The position numbers and the translations under genes are program-made. A DNA stretch of 64,000 bases from Pseudomonas frederiksbergensis (GTDB lineage Bacteria > Pseudomonadota > Gammaproteobacteria > Pseudomonadales > Pseudomonadaceae): positions 3,130,501-3,194,500 of the forward strand of contig NZ_CP018319.1 in assembly GCF_001952935.1 (NCBI RefSeq), written 5' to 3'. Shown here in pieces: positions 1-8,548 of the stretch (positions are counted from its first letter, which is position 1; each line of letters starts with the position of its first letter). The notes beneath the pieces are model-generated. The model did not search any database and had not been told where the DNA came from. It saw only the letters and a list, made by a program, of their open reading frames with translations.

Positions 1-112
1 CTGGTTATGCGACGTACTGGACGCCCTGGAAAACGGTGAAAGCGACAAGGTCGAGCACCACGTGCGCGAACAGGTTGTCGCGCTGTGCCGTCGTTTTCCG
101 GTCTATCGCTGA
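1..112 (+). CDS. glyA: Serine hydroxymethyltransferase, 3' end only
   Basis: Only the last 36 codons and the TGA at 110-112 are inside the window; the reading frame begins at base 2. The tail reads WLCDVLDAL...VVALCRRFPVY, which matches the C-terminus of GlyA (E. coli ends with a similar MCDVLD...CARYPVY pattern). GlyA is the PLP enzyme that converts serine and tetrahydrofolate to glycine and methylene-tetrahydrofolate. A hairpin with 8-bp arms (CCCGGCCA, 119-126 and 143-150) follows the stop but has no U-run, so it is not a convincing terminator; a better one in this direction lies at 3200-3227. The identification rests on the C-terminal pattern only. Confidence 0.85.
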   Translation, partial: WLCDVLDALENGESDKVEHHVREQVVALCRRFPVYR

Positions 113-363
113 GTCCGGCCCGGCCATTGCGTGATCGGGTGGTGGCCGGGTGTTCAACGGTTTTATCAGGCGATCCCCTTGGCCACACCCTCGCGTCATT
201 CGCCGATTGTGGTTCGCCAGCGTGCGCGCATTACGCCATAACCGGTTTACCTCGCCGAACTTTTCAAACAAGCCCCTGCATCGGCCCTCGCGAATAGTGA
301 CCTGTTGTCTTAGAGTTACGGCACCAACCCGTATCCAGTGGCAGTCCTAATCAGGAGAAATAA

Positions 364-1053
364 ATGACTATCGTCGTAATTGTGTATTCATCCGGACGAG
401 GACACACACGGACTGTTGCGGAGCATGTCCAGCAAGGCGCAGCAGAGGTTGCGGGAACATGTGCCGAACTCATCGAGATTGTGCCCGCTCAGATCGGTAG
501 TGATGGCAGATGGCGTGATGATGCTGTCATGAGCCGGCTAGCGGAGGCTGACGCCATAATCTTTGGTGCGCCCACCTATATGGGGTCGGCCCATGGATTG
601 TTCAAGCTGTTCCTCGAGGCTGGTATCGCGCCTTGGCGTAGCCAGGATTGGAAGGACAAGATCGCTGCCGGGTTCACAAACTCTGGAGCGCGCTCCGGCG
701 ACAAACTCGTAACACTGCAGCAGATGTCGATCTTCGCGGCGCAAATGGGAATGATGTGGGTAAGCGCCGGGGATTTGCCGGGTGGCAACTTTACCGATGG
801 CGGTTTCACCGACGTGAACGTCAACGGATCATGGCTAGGCCTGATGACTCAAAGCCTGAATGATGGCACGGCGGAGAACGCTCCGCACCCAGGCGACAGG
901 CTTAGCGCGGAGCGCTTTGGACGTAGGGTGGCGCGAGCGACGGCACGTTGGGCAGTCGGTGCAGACAAGTTTCCTTCCCAGAGGATCGATGCACAGGAAA
1001 ACCGGCGGCGCAATCTCGCAGGGATCGACGAATGGAAGCAATTTAAAGACTGA
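364..1053 (+). CDS. Flavodoxin-fold NAD(P)H:quinone reductase-like protein (WrbA/FMN reductase type)
   Basis: The 229-residue product opens with a beta strand and an FMN phosphate-binding loop of flavodoxin type (VYSSGRGHT, residues 7-15). It then has the second flavin loop (IFGAPTYMGSAHG, about 66-78) and a third flavin-contact region (FTNSGARSGD, about 104-113). This is the layout of WrbA-like and FMN-dependent quinone reductases, which carry out two-electron reduction of quinones in the cytoplasm. The ATG follows an AGGAG Shine-Dalgarno at 353-357. The gene stands alone on the plus strand, with about 250 bp of non-coding DNA before it. Its codon use looks less G/C-biased than its neighbours, so recent acquisition is possible. 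The exact substrate cannot be told from sequence. Confidence 0.8.
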   Translation: MTIVVIVYSSGRGHTRTVAEHVQQGAAEVAGTCAELIEIVPAQIGSDGRWRDDAVMSRLAEADAIIFGAPTYMGSAHGLFKLFLEAGIAPWRSQDWKDKIAAGFTNSGARSGDKLVTLQQMSIFAAQMGMMWVSAGDLPGGNFTDGGFTDVNVNGSWLGLMTQSLNDGTAENAPHPGDRLSAERFGRRVARATARWAVGADKFPSQRIDAQENRRRNLAGIDEWKQFKD

Positions 1054-1103
1054 CCCCTTCTTCAATCGGTGGGATCAGAGGCCCGAGACTGACGTCACTC
1101 TCA

Positions 1104-1994
1104 TCAGCAGGACTCAGGCGCCTTACAGCGGGCGTTCTTCACGATGAAGCTTCCCGTCGCCAAAATCAGCTCATCGACCAGCTTCTCGTTCTGGAATGCA
1201 TTGAAAAAGTGATCCATGGGCCTGACGAACAACTCGCCTTCTCCATGGTGGTAACGGATCAGGCTCTCGCCCAGGGCGGGTTGCGGGAAGACGATGTTGT
1301 CTTGGGTGCCGACGGCGACGAATAACGGCCCGTGATAGTTGGCGATCTCCGCAGCCGGAACCAGGGTGAGCAGGCTAACGAAAAAGGCTGACTTGACCTT
1401 GAGCGGCTGCCCCTGCGGCATCGGCAGTTCCACCGGTTTGTCACCGCTGGCCAGGGCCTCTTTGATCTTCTCGGCCCCCCACAGCAGCGGGAACGACGCC
1501 GGCATGTTGATCGCCGGATTCCACAGCGCTACGGCGTCCAGTTTATGTGGTGTACGGGCCGCCACTGCGGTGGACACTGCACCGCCCATGCTCCAGCCGA
1601 CCAGAACCATTCGGTTGGCATCGACGCGGCCGGAATTGGCGAGGTAATCGAGCGCGGCCAGTCCGTCCGCGACATGCGCATCCAGCGTAGCGTCAGCGCT
1701 ATCTCCCTCGCTGGCGCCGCCGGCGAAACGATAGTCGATCCGTAAACTGGCAATACCCTGGTCGGCCCAGATGCGTGCGGCGCGTGCAAAAATCCCCTCA
1801 TTGACTGCAGGGATCTTCACTTCATCCCGGCTACCACCAAAGCTGTGTAGCAGCAGAGCGACCGGTGGTTTTTCCACGCCTTCGGGTAGGTTGAGGGTAC
1901 CGACAACCTTCATGCCCTCCACCGTGAAGGTGACAGTTTGTTCGGCTGCCTGTGCAACCAAGCAAACGGCAAGAAGAAAGATGGCCAGTGCCAT
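1104..1994 (-). CDS. Secreted alpha/beta hydrolase (dienelactone hydrolase / serine aminopeptidase type)
   Basis: This is a 296-residue protein with an N-terminal hydrophobic signal peptide ending near AQAAEQ (residue 18), so it is probably periplasmic. The nucleophile elbow is GWSMGG with Ser135. An oxyanion-type HSFGG occurs at about 50-54. A late Asp (GTQDN) and a His (RPMDHFF) complete a plausible catalytic triad. This is the fold of esterases, lipases and peptidases, and the substrate is unknown. It is followed in the same direction, after 64 bp, by the metallo-beta-lactamase-fold gene's end, so the two may be co-transcribed. No strong Shine-Dalgarno precedes the ATG at 1994; a GAGGAA lies about 25 bp further upstream, so a non-ATG start slightly upstream is possible. 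Confidence 0.75.
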   Translation of the reverse strand: MALAIFLLAVCLVAQAAEQTVTFTVEGMKVVGTLNLPEGVEKPPVALLLHSFGGSRDEVKIPAVNEGIFARAARIWADQGIASLRIDYRFAGGASEGDSADATLDAHVADGLAALDYLANSGRVDANRMVLVGWSMGGAVSTAVAARTPHKLDAVALWNPAINMPASFPLLWGAEKIKEALASGDKPVELPMPQGQPLKVKSAFFVSLLTLVPAAEIANYHGPLFVAVGTQDNIVFPQPALGESLIRYHHGEGELFVRPMDHFFNAFQNEKLVDELILATGSFIVKNARCKAPESC

Positions 1995-2058
1995 ACGGCT
2001 AAGTGAGGTAAATATGATGAGTTCCTCAAGGATGATGGGCGGGTTGAACCTCGTCCGA

Positions 2059-3048
2059 TTATTGATCGGTTGAGGGCTTCGCGTTTTTTTCGGCCGAAGG
2101 CTGGCTGAGCAGCCCGACCCCGCTATACCACAGCGGGCCGAGATTAAATCGGTTGGGGTAGAGCTTGATCATTTGGTCATAGAACTCACGCGGGGTCGGG
2201 TTCTGCGCCAGCAGCCGTTGAGCATCCAGCAAGTATTGACGGGTTTCGTCCAGGATGACCGGATTGTCGGGGAGGGCTTTCTGTTTATGGCCCGCAACCA
2301 CTGCCCGCGGCTTGAGCGCCTTGACGCGATCAATCGCCTCTATCCAGGACTGCAGGCCGCCGTGCCCGCCTTCAAGCAAGTACTGATGCACACCGTTGTA
2401 GGCGACATCGCCGGCCACCACCAGGCCGATGGCCGGCACATGCAAGACGGTGGTGTCGTCGGTGTCGGTGTGGCCGACCTCGACCGGAAGAACGACATTG
2501 CCTTCCAGCAGGAAGCCGTCGGCAGGCACCGGTTGGGCAAGAATCGGCGTCTCGCCAATCAGGCCGGGGAAGTCCTTGTCGTACACTCGCTCCCGGCCGG
2601 CCGTCGCCTGCAAATTCATGAGTTTGATCGTGCCTTCGGTCGCATAGACGGTGGCGCTGGGGAAGCGCGCCATCAGCTGCTTGGTCCCGAACCAGTGGTC
2701 GCCATGCCCATGGGTGACATAGATGTATTTCAGCTGTTTGCCCGAGGCCGCTACCCAGTCAGCGACGGCTTTAGTCTGTTCGAGCGTCATCGGCGGATCG
2801 ACCAGCACAGCCTCCTTCTCCCCGAAAATCAGGGTAGACGAAATCGGCGAGGATACGATGGGCTCGCCGTTCGGCAATCGAGCACCGGAGGCACGTTGAA
2901 CCCCATCCGAGACAAGTACCTCATACGACAGCGGAGGGGAAGATCGGGTGGTGTTGCTAGTCCCGGCCTCAGGGGTGGCCGCATGGGCAATGCTGGAAAT
3001 GGCAGCAAAAACAGTGGCGAGCACCGTGCGGGTGGATGGCATGTGCAT
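2059..3048 (-). CDS. Secreted metallo-beta-lactamase-fold hydrolase
   Basis: The protein has 329 residues, counted from the ATG at 3048, which has a GGAGG ribosome site 7 bp upstream; the open frame itself extends further to 3123 without a comparable site. A signal peptide (about 1-23, ending AHA) is followed by the zinc-binding motif HGHGDH at 113-118, a further His in VGHTDTDD, an Asp in AGDVAYNG and a final His in AGHKQK. This is the complete ligand set of the MBL superfamily. The product is probably a periplasmic zinc hydrolase, but the substrate cannot be named. A quorum-quenching lactonase, an alkylsulfatase-like or a glyoxalase-type role are all open. It lies just upstream of the alpha/beta hydrolase on the same strand. 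Confidence 0.8.
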   Translation of the reverse strand: MHMPSTRTVLATVFAAISSIAHAATPEAGTSNTTRSSPPLSYEVLVSDGVQRASGARLPNGEPIVSSPISSTLIFGEKEAVLVDPPMTLEQTKAVADWVAASGKQLKYIYVTHGHGDHWFGTKQLMARFPSATVYATEGTIKLMNLQATAGRERVYDKDFPGLIGETPILAQPVPADGFLLEGNVVLPVEVGHTDTDDTTVLHVPAIGLVVAGDVAYNGVHQYLLEGGHGGLQSWIEAIDRVKALKPRAVVAGHKQKALPDNPVILDETRQYLLDAQRLLAQNPTPREFYDQMIKLYPNRFNLGPLWYSGVGLLSQPSAEKNAKPSTDQ

Positions 3049-3199
3049 GATGCAACCTCCATGAGGTTTACTCGTCGGATTGCGGTTGCCGCTCGGCTCG
3101 TGCGGCGACACCAGCAGACGCAATAAGCACTGTTTCAGCGTGTGCTGCCCTCAGCAAGTCTAGGCAGTGACGAACCCTGCCACCCAGTTTTTTTTGTTC

Positions 3200-3227
3200 A
3201 AGCGAAGCCATCTGGCTTCGCTTTTTT
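3200..3227 (+). terminator. Rho-independent terminator on the plus strand without an adjacent plus-strand gene
   Basis: Two arms, AAGCGAAGCCA and TGGCTTCGCTT, form a near-perfect hairpin with a minimal loop, followed by six T residues on the plus strand. On the minus strand there is no T-run after the stem. The nearest plus-strand gene that could use it is glyA or the flavodoxin gene, both more than 2 kb upstream. It lies in the gap between two minus-strand genes. Confidence 0.75.
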
Positions 3228-3237
3228 GTTGGCGCTA

Positions 3238-5442
3238 TTAACTGAATAACGCGGTCACGTTGGCCCTTGCCGAGTGCAGTTTCTTGTAGCTATCGATCAA
3301 CCGCAGGTGCCTGTCGAGCCCCTCCAGTTTCAAGCTGGTCGGCGTCAAGCCATGGAAACGCACGCTGCCGTCCACCGAGCCGATCGCTGCATCCGTGCGC
3401 TCGTTGCCAAACATCCGGCGGAAATTGGCCTCGTAGTCTTCCAGTTCCAGGTCTTCGTCCAGCTTCATCTCCAGCACCACATTGACCGCTTGGTAAAACA
3501 AGCCGCGTTCAACCGTGTTGTCGTTGTACTGCAGGAACATTTCTACCGCCTCTTTCGCCTCTTCATATTGCTGCAAGGCGAGATAAATCAGCAGCTTCAA
3601 CTCCAGGATCGTCAGCTGACCCCACGCCGTATTGTCGTCAAATTCGATGCCGATCAGGCTCGTGATGTCGGTGTAGTCGTCCAGCTCACTTTCCACCAGA
3701 CGTTCAACCAGCGATTGCAGTTCTTCATCGTTCAGGCGATGCAGGTTGAGGATGTCGGCACGGAAGAACAGCGCTTTGTTGGTGTTGTCCCAGATCAGAT
3801 CATCCGCGGGATAGATTTCCGAATAGTCCGGTACGAGGATGCGGCAGGCCTTGGCGCCGATATGCTCGTAGACCGCCATGTACACTTCCTTGCCCATGCC
3901 TTCGAGAATGCCGAACAAGGTCGCGGCTTCCTCTGCGTTCGAGTTTTCACCCTGGCCGGAGAAGTCCCACTCCACGAATTCGTAATCCGATTTGGCACTG
4001 AAGAAGCGCCACGACACCACGCCGCTGGAGTCGATAAAGTGCTCGACGAAGTTGTTCGGCTCGGTCACCGCATGGCCTTCAAACGTCGGCTGGGGCAGGT
4101 CGTTGAGGCCTTCGAAGCTGCGGCCCTGCAACAATTCGGTCAGGCTGCGTTCCAGCGCCACTTCCAGGCTCGGGTGCGCGCCGAACGAGGCGAACACACC
4201 GCCGGTACGCGGGTTCATCAACGTGACGCACATCACCGGGAACTCACCCCCCAGGGACGCATCCTTCACCAACACGGGGAATCCCTGCTCTTCCAGCGCC
4301 TGAATACCGGCCAGTATGGCGGGGTACTTCGCCAGCACGTGGGCCGGCACATCCGGGAGTGCGAATTCGCCTTCGATGATTTCGCGCTTTACCGCACGCT
4401 CGAAGATCTCCGACAGGCACTGCACCTGGGCTTCGGCCAGTGTATTACCGGCACTCATGCCGTTGCTCAGGAACAGGTTTTCAATCAGGTTGGACGGGAA
4501 GTACACCACTTCGCCGTCCGACTGGCGCACGTACGGCAACGAACAGATGCCGCGCTCTTCATTGCCCGAGTTGGTATCGATCAGATGGGAGCCACGCAGC
4601 TCGCCGTCGCGGTTGTAAATCTTCAGGCAATACTCGTCGAGAATCTCAGTCGGCAGCTCATCTTTACGGCCAGGCTTGAACCAGCGTTCGTCCGGGTAGT
4701 GCACAAACGCAGCGTTGGCGATGTCTTCGCCCCAGAACTGGTCGTTGTAGAAGAAGTTGCAGTTGAGTCGCTCGATAAACTCGCCCAACGCCGACGCCAA
4801 CGCGCCTTCCTTGGTCGCACCCTTGCCGTTGGTAAAGCACATCGGCGAGTGCGCGTCGCGGATATGCAGCGACCACACGTTGGGCACGATATTGCGCCAC
4901 GAAGCGATTTCAATCTTCATGCCCAGGTCCGCCAGGATGGCCGACATGTTGGCGATGGTTTGCTCCAGCGGCAGATCCTTGCCCGCGATATAGGTGTGCG
5001 CCTCTGAATTGGACGCAGGCATCAGCAACGCCTGGGCATCGGCGTCGAGGTTTTCCACTTCTTCGATCACAAACTCAGGCCCGGCTTGCACCACTTTTTT
5101 CACGGTGCAACGGTCGATGGACCGCAGGATGCCTTGGCGGTCCTTGTCGGAGATGTCCGCCGGTAGCTCGACCTGGATTTTGAAGATCTGGTTGTAACGG
5201 TTTTCCGGGTCAACAATATTGTTCTGCGACAGGCGGATGTTCTCGGTGGGGATATTGCGCGTGCTGCAATACAACTTCACAAAGTAGGCGGCACACAACG
5301 CCGACGACGCCAGGAAGTAGTCGAACGGACCCGGTGCCGAGCCATCGCCTTTGTAGCGGATAGGTTGATCGGCCACCACCGTGAAGTCGTCGAACTTGGC
5401 TTCAAGTCGAAGGTTGTCGAGAAAGTTGACCTTGATTTCCAT
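3238..5442 (-). CDS. ycaO: OsmC-domain / YcaO-domain fusion protein
   Basis: This 734-residue protein has an OsmC-like N-terminal domain (about 1-130) carrying both cysteines of the family, Cys50 (SALCAAY) and Cys112 (DRCTVKK). A YcaO domain follows (about 150-560), with the nucleotide/metal-binding pattern NGKGATKEGALAS...EFIERLN and a second helix SEIFERAVK. The last 170 residues are helical and TPR-like. E. coli YcaO is about 590 residues and lacks the OsmC part; longer fusions of this kind occur in Pseudomonas. YcaO proteins activate amide backbones with ATP. E. coli YcaO is linked genetically to RimO-dependent methylthiolation of ribosomal protein S12, and no rimO is adjacent here. It is transcribed alone. 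Confidence 0.88.
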   Translation of the reverse strand: MEIKVNFLDNLRLEAKFDDFTVVADQPIRYKGDGSAPGPFDYFLASSALCAAYFVKLYCSTRNIPTENIRLSQNNIVDPENRYNQIFKIQVELPADISDKDRQGILRSIDRCTVKKVVQAGPEFVIEEVENLDADAQALLMPASNSEAHTYIAGKDLPLEQTIANMSAILADLGMKIEIASWRNIVPNVWSLHIRDAHSPMCFTNGKGATKEGALASALGEFIERLNCNFFYNDQFWGEDIANAAFVHYPDERWFKPGRKDELPTEILDEYCLKIYNRDGELRGSHLIDTNSGNEERGICSLPYVRQSDGEVVYFPSNLIENLFLSNGMSAGNTLAEAQVQCLSEIFERAVKREIIEGEFALPDVPAHVLAKYPAILAGIQALEEQGFPVLVKDASLGGEFPVMCVTLMNPRTGGVFASFGAHPSLEVALERSLTELLQGRSFEGLNDLPQPTFEGHAVTEPNNFVEHFIDSSGVVSWRFFSAKSDYEFVEWDFSGQGENSNAEEAATLFGILEGMGKEVYMAVYEHIGAKACRILVPDYSEIYPADDLIWDNTNKALFFRADILNLHRLNDEELQSLVERLVESELDDYTDITSLIGIEFDDNTAWGQLTILELKLLIYLALQQYEEAKEAVEMFLQYNDNTVERGLFYQAVNVVLEMKLDEDLELEDYEANFRRMFGNERTDAAIGSVDGSVRFHGLTPTSLKLEGLDRHLRLIDSYKKLHSARANVTALFS

Positions 5443-5511
5443 GGGGGATTACCAGAATAACGGCTAGACGATTTGGTCGCCATTATCCGGCTTTTCGGCC
5501 GTAAGTCTCAG

Positions 5512-5547
5512 AAAAAAGGCCAGTCACGTGCGCACGCGACTGGCCTT
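5512..5547 (-). terminator. Terminator downstream of the isochorismatase-like gene
   Basis: AAGGCCAGTC (5516-5525) and GACTGGCCTT (5538-5547) form a 10-bp stem. A run of six A at 5512-5517 becomes a U-run in minus-strand RNA. It lies 35 bp after the stop codon at 5582. Confidence 0.8.
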
Positions 5548-5581
5548 CCTTGTTTCGGGAATGTCGGATTGCAAGCGTTGA

Positions 5582-6136
5582 TCAGTGATGCGCCGCCAGG
5601 AACTCATCAGTGGACACTACGCTGGCGTAGGCAAAACCAAGGGCTGACATGAAGGCAGCGTGCACGTGGGCTGCCGGAACAGTGACGCCGTTGAACTCCA
5701 GGTCACGAGTAGCGCAGGCGTCGTGGATCACTGTGACGGTGTAGCCAAAGTCGGCGGCGGCGCGGGTGATGCCATCGATACACATGTGGCTCATGCTGCC
5801 GACGACCACCAGTTCCTTGATGCCTTGCTCGTCGAGGATCGATTTCAGACCGGTTTCGCGGAACGAGTTGACGAAGTGTTTGAGCACGACCGGCTCGTCG
5901 GCACGGTTGAGGACTTTGGGGTGCAGCTTCGCGCCTTCTGAGCCCGGAGTGAAGAAGGGTGCTTCGTCGGAGGTGAATTCGTGGCGGATGTGCACCACCG
6001 AATCACCGGCGTCGCGAAAGGCTTTGAGCAGACGAACGGCGTTGTCCGCAGCAGCGTCGGCGCCGACCAGCGGCCACTTGCCTTGGGGGAAGTAGTCATT
6101 TTGGATATCGACTACGATGAGTGCTTGCTTGGCCAT
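5582..6136 (-). CDS. Isochorismatase-family cysteine hydrolase
   Basis: The 184-residue protein starts at the ATG at 6136 behind GAGGAAACAG; the frame stays open further upstream but shows no other family feature. The N-terminus VVDIQNDYF supplies the catalytic Asp. A Lys lies in LKHFVNSF, and the nucleophile is the Cys of SHMCIDGITRAA. Together these make the Asp-Lys-Cys triad of the isochorismatase / nicotinamidase-like family, whose members hydrolyse small amides or vinyl ethers. The length is typical for the short single-domain members. It is divergent from a GlxA-type regulator with 102 bp between the starts, an arrangement that suggests that regulator controls it. The substrate is not identifiable. 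Confidence 0.85.
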   Translation of the reverse strand: MAKQALIVVDIQNDYFPQGKWPLVGADAAADNAVRLLKAFRDAGDSVVHIRHEFTSDEAPFFTPGSEGAKLHPKVLNRADEPVVLKHFVNSFRETGLKSILDEQGIKELVVVGSMSHMCIDGITRAAADFGYTVTVIHDACATRDLEFNGVTVPAAHVHAAFMSALGFAYASVVSTDEFLAAHH

Positions 6137-6238
6137 GACTGTTTCCTCGAAGTGCTTGTTGGGTGTGGAGTGAAGTATTGGGTCTGGCAGGCTGTCCGAG
6201 GATTGGCCGCACCGACAATAGAAGGGGGAAAACTGACA

Positions 6239-7231
6239 ATGGATGCACAAAGGCCAATCGCCGAGTTGGGCGTGCTGATCTATCCGGGTGCGCAAATGGC
6301 GGCGGTGCATGGGTTGACGGACTTGTTCGGGGTGGCGAACCGGATTGCCGCCGAGCATCAGGCGGTGCAATTGCCGTTGCTGCGGGTCAGCCATTGGCAG
6401 GTTGATGGCGATCAGGCGCCCGAGCGGGTCTACGACAGTCATCCCTCTGCGGGCGGTGCGTTGGTGGCGGTGCTGATCCCGCCGTCGATCGGCGGTTTTT
6501 CCGAAGGCCAGGCACCGCAGGGGCTGGTTCGCTGGCTGCGTCAGCAACACGCCAATGGCGCGACACTCGGCGGGGTTTGTGTGGGGTCGATTCTGTTGGC
6601 CGAGAGCGGCCTGCTCGACGGTCGCAGCGCCACCACTCACTGGACCTCGGCCAAGGCCTTCGCCGAGCGTTATCCGGCGATCAAGCTCAAGGCCGACACG
6701 CCCATCGTCGACGACGGAGACCTGATCACCACCGCCGGGCTGATGGCCTGGTCCGAACTGGGTTTGCGCCTGGTCAACCGCCTGCTGGGGCCGAGCATCG
6801 CCACCGGTACCGCGCGGTTTCTGGTGGTGGAACACAGCGACAGCGCGAGTGAGTGCGGCAGCAATTTTTCACCCATTCTCAGCCATGGCGACGCTTCGAT
6901 TCTCAAGGTCCAGCATTGGCTGCAGAGCACCGGAGCGACCGATGTGTCGCTGGCAACGATGGCCGAGCGGGCAGGGCTGGAAGAGCGCACGTTCCTGCGT
7001 CGATTTCGTGCGGCAACCGGGCTCAAGCCCACCGAGTATTGCCAGCACCTGCGGGTCGGCAAAGCCCGGGAAATGCTCGAATTTACCAACGGCACCATCG
7101 ATCACATTGCCTGGACGGTGGGGTATCAGGATCCGAGTGCGTTTCGGGCGACGTTCAAGAAGATTACCGGGTTGGCGCCGAGTGACTACCGGACGCGGTT
7201 TGGGGTGACACCGACTGCCGTAACTCGGTAG
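6239..7231 (+). CDS. GlxA-family (DJ-1/PfpI plus AraC) transcriptional regulator
   Basis: This 330-residue regulator uses the ATG at 6239, preceded by AGGGGGA; the frame stays open upstream, but that part overlaps the divergent gene. Residues about 5-175 form a DJ-1/PfpI-like class I glutamine amidotransferase fold, with the Cys elbow in GGVCVGSILLAESG, here a sensor rather than an enzyme. Residues about 220-325 form an AraC/XylS double helix-turn-helix (LATMAERAGLEERTFLRRF and the conserved WTVGYQDPSAFRATFKK). GlxA-type regulators in pseudomonads often respond to amines or betaines. Divergence from the isochorismatase-like gene makes that gene the probable target. A plausible operator would lie in 6137-6238; I see no clear palindrome there. 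Confidence 0.9.
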   Translation: MDAQRPIAELGVLIYPGAQMAAVHGLTDLFGVANRIAAEHQAVQLPLLRVSHWQVDGDQAPERVYDSHPSAGGALVAVLIPPSIGGFSEGQAPQGLVRWLRQQHANGATLGGVCVGSILLAESGLLDGRSATTHWTSAKAFAERYPAIKLKADTPIVDDGDLITTAGLMAWSELGLRLVNRLLGPSIATGTARFLVVEHSDSASECGSNFSPILSHGDASILKVQHWLQSTGATDVSLATMAERAGLEERTFLRRFRAATGLKPTEYCQHLRVGKAREMLEFTNGTIDHIAWTVGYQDPSAFRATFKKITGLAPSDYRTRFGVTPTAVTR

Positions 7232-7438
7232 CCAGATCACAACAGATCAAAAATGTGTACGGCTTCGGTCGTGCAAAATGCCGGAATGTTGAAGGCTGTC
7301 GTGCAGAATCAAACAGGCAGGGTGCCATCATGTTTTTCGCAACTGGCTGATTTGGAAAACGTTTGTCCTGAGCCCCCGTTGGCCTGATCTCTGCACCCCT
7401 TCAACTACATTCATCAAGCGCAGATTGAAGGGGGACGC

Positions 7439-8548
7439 ATGACCCCAGCAAATCGCAAGAAACTGGTGGTCGCCCATTCCGTGCATGCCGATGCTCCGTT
7501 GCACGAAGTGGAAACCAATCGTGCGCTGGCCCGTTGGCTGGCGCAGATCCTGGGGCTTCAATACGGCGGCAGTTACGACCCGGCACTGCACAACGGGCGA
7601 GAGCTGTATCTGTTGCCGACCCAGACCCTTGTTGGCGCTGCTGCCGCCCGGCAGTTAGGCGTCAAGGGGCCGGAGGATATGTGGGGCGGTTACGTCGAGC
7701 ATGATTTCATCTGCACCAAGGCCATCAGTCACGGGTTGCGCAACAAAAATGCTCACGCTCCGCAAGGCTGGTCACCGTTGTTTTCCGAACGTGTGCGCAG
7801 CGTGGTGCTCGACGGTCTCAGTGTGTTTTCCATGGACGATGCGCGGCCCGCGGCAGAGCACCTGCTCTACACCGGCCCGATCCGCATCAAGCCTATTCAT
7901 GCCTGCGCCGGGCGCGGTCAGGAAGTGATCAAAAGCCTCGACCAGTTCGATGCCTTCCTTGCCAGACCCGATGCTAAAACGCTGTTCACCGAAGGTGTGG
8001 TGCTGGAGCAGGACCTAGATCACGTGATCACCCACAGCGTCGGTCAGAGTTTTATCGGCGACACGGTGCTGAGTTATTGCGGTGATCAATACTTGACTGA
8101 AGACGGTCAGGGCGAGCAGGTTTATGGAGGGTCCAACTTGCTGGTAGTGCGGGGTCATTACGATGATCTGCTCGAACTGGAACTGCCGGACGACGTCCGG
8201 CTGGCGATCCACCAGGCGCAAGTGTTCGACCGTGCCGCGGATGAGGCTTTTCCCCGTTTCTACGCTTCGCGGCGCAACTACGACATTGCCCAAGGCGTGG
8301 ACAGTAACGGCAAACAGCGCAGCGGTGTGCTCGAGCAGTCCTGGCGGATCGGCGGTGCCAGCGGCGCTGAAGTGGCCGCCTTGCAGAGTTTCCTCAACGA
8401 CCCCGGGATGCGCGCCATTCGCGTGTCATCGGTCGAGACCTACACCGATCAGCCGCTGCCGGCAGACGCCATCGAGGTGTATCGCGGGCCGGCGCAAAAC
8501 AGTGACTTTCTCCTCAAGTACGTAACGGTTAAATCCTATGACGGCTAG
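7439..8548 (+). CDS. DUF3182 family protein
   Basis: This is a 369-residue cytoplasmic protein with no signal peptide or membrane segment. Its opening KKLVVAHSVHADAPLHEVETN and the rest of the chain match what I recall of the DUF3182 family of Pseudomonas. The regions GPIRIKPIHACAGRGQEVI and FTEGVVLEQDLDHV have the look of an ATP-grasp-type ligase (a lysine-bearing strand followed by a Gly-rich stretch, then an acidic hinge strand); this fold guess is mine. The ATG follows GGGGGA. Its end overlaps the next gene by 11 bp, so the two are translationally linked. It faces the ybhP-clsB-ybhN operon, which I recall as its usual company in Pseudomonas. The reaction is unknown. Confidence 0.7.
   Translation: MTPANRKKLVVAHSVHADAPLHEVETNRALARWLAQILGLQYGGSYDPALHNGRELYLLPTQTLVGAAAARQLGVKGPEDMWGGYVEHDFICTKAISHGLRNKNAHAPQGWSPLFSERVRSVVLDGLSVFSMDDARPAAEHLLYTGPIRIKPIHACAGRGQEVIKSLDQFDAFLARPDAKTLFTEGVVLEQDLDHVITHSVGQSFIGDTVLSYCGDQYLTEDGQGEQVYGGSNLLVVRGHYDDLLELELPDDVRLAIHQAQVFDRAADEAFPRFYASRRNYDIAQGVDSNGKQRSGVLEQSWRIGGASGAEVAALQSFLNDPGMRAIRVSSVETYTDQPLPADAIEVYRGPAQNSDFLLKYVTVKSYDG

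Noticed and set aside
119..150. Hairpin after glyA as its terminator
   Set aside because: Arms are good (8 bp) but the loop is 16 bases and there is no U-run; the hairpin at 3200-3227 is far stronger and has the right direction.
3274..5007. 577-codon plus-strand frame opposite the OsmC-YcaO gene
   Set aside because: Shadow of the real gene; Gln/His/Val-rich composition typical of antisense frames and no family features.
7340..7400. ECF-sigma-like promoter (GGAAAAC ... CGTT) before the DUF3182 gene
   Set aside because: Only a loose match to a degenerate consensus; nothing else in the region supports it.
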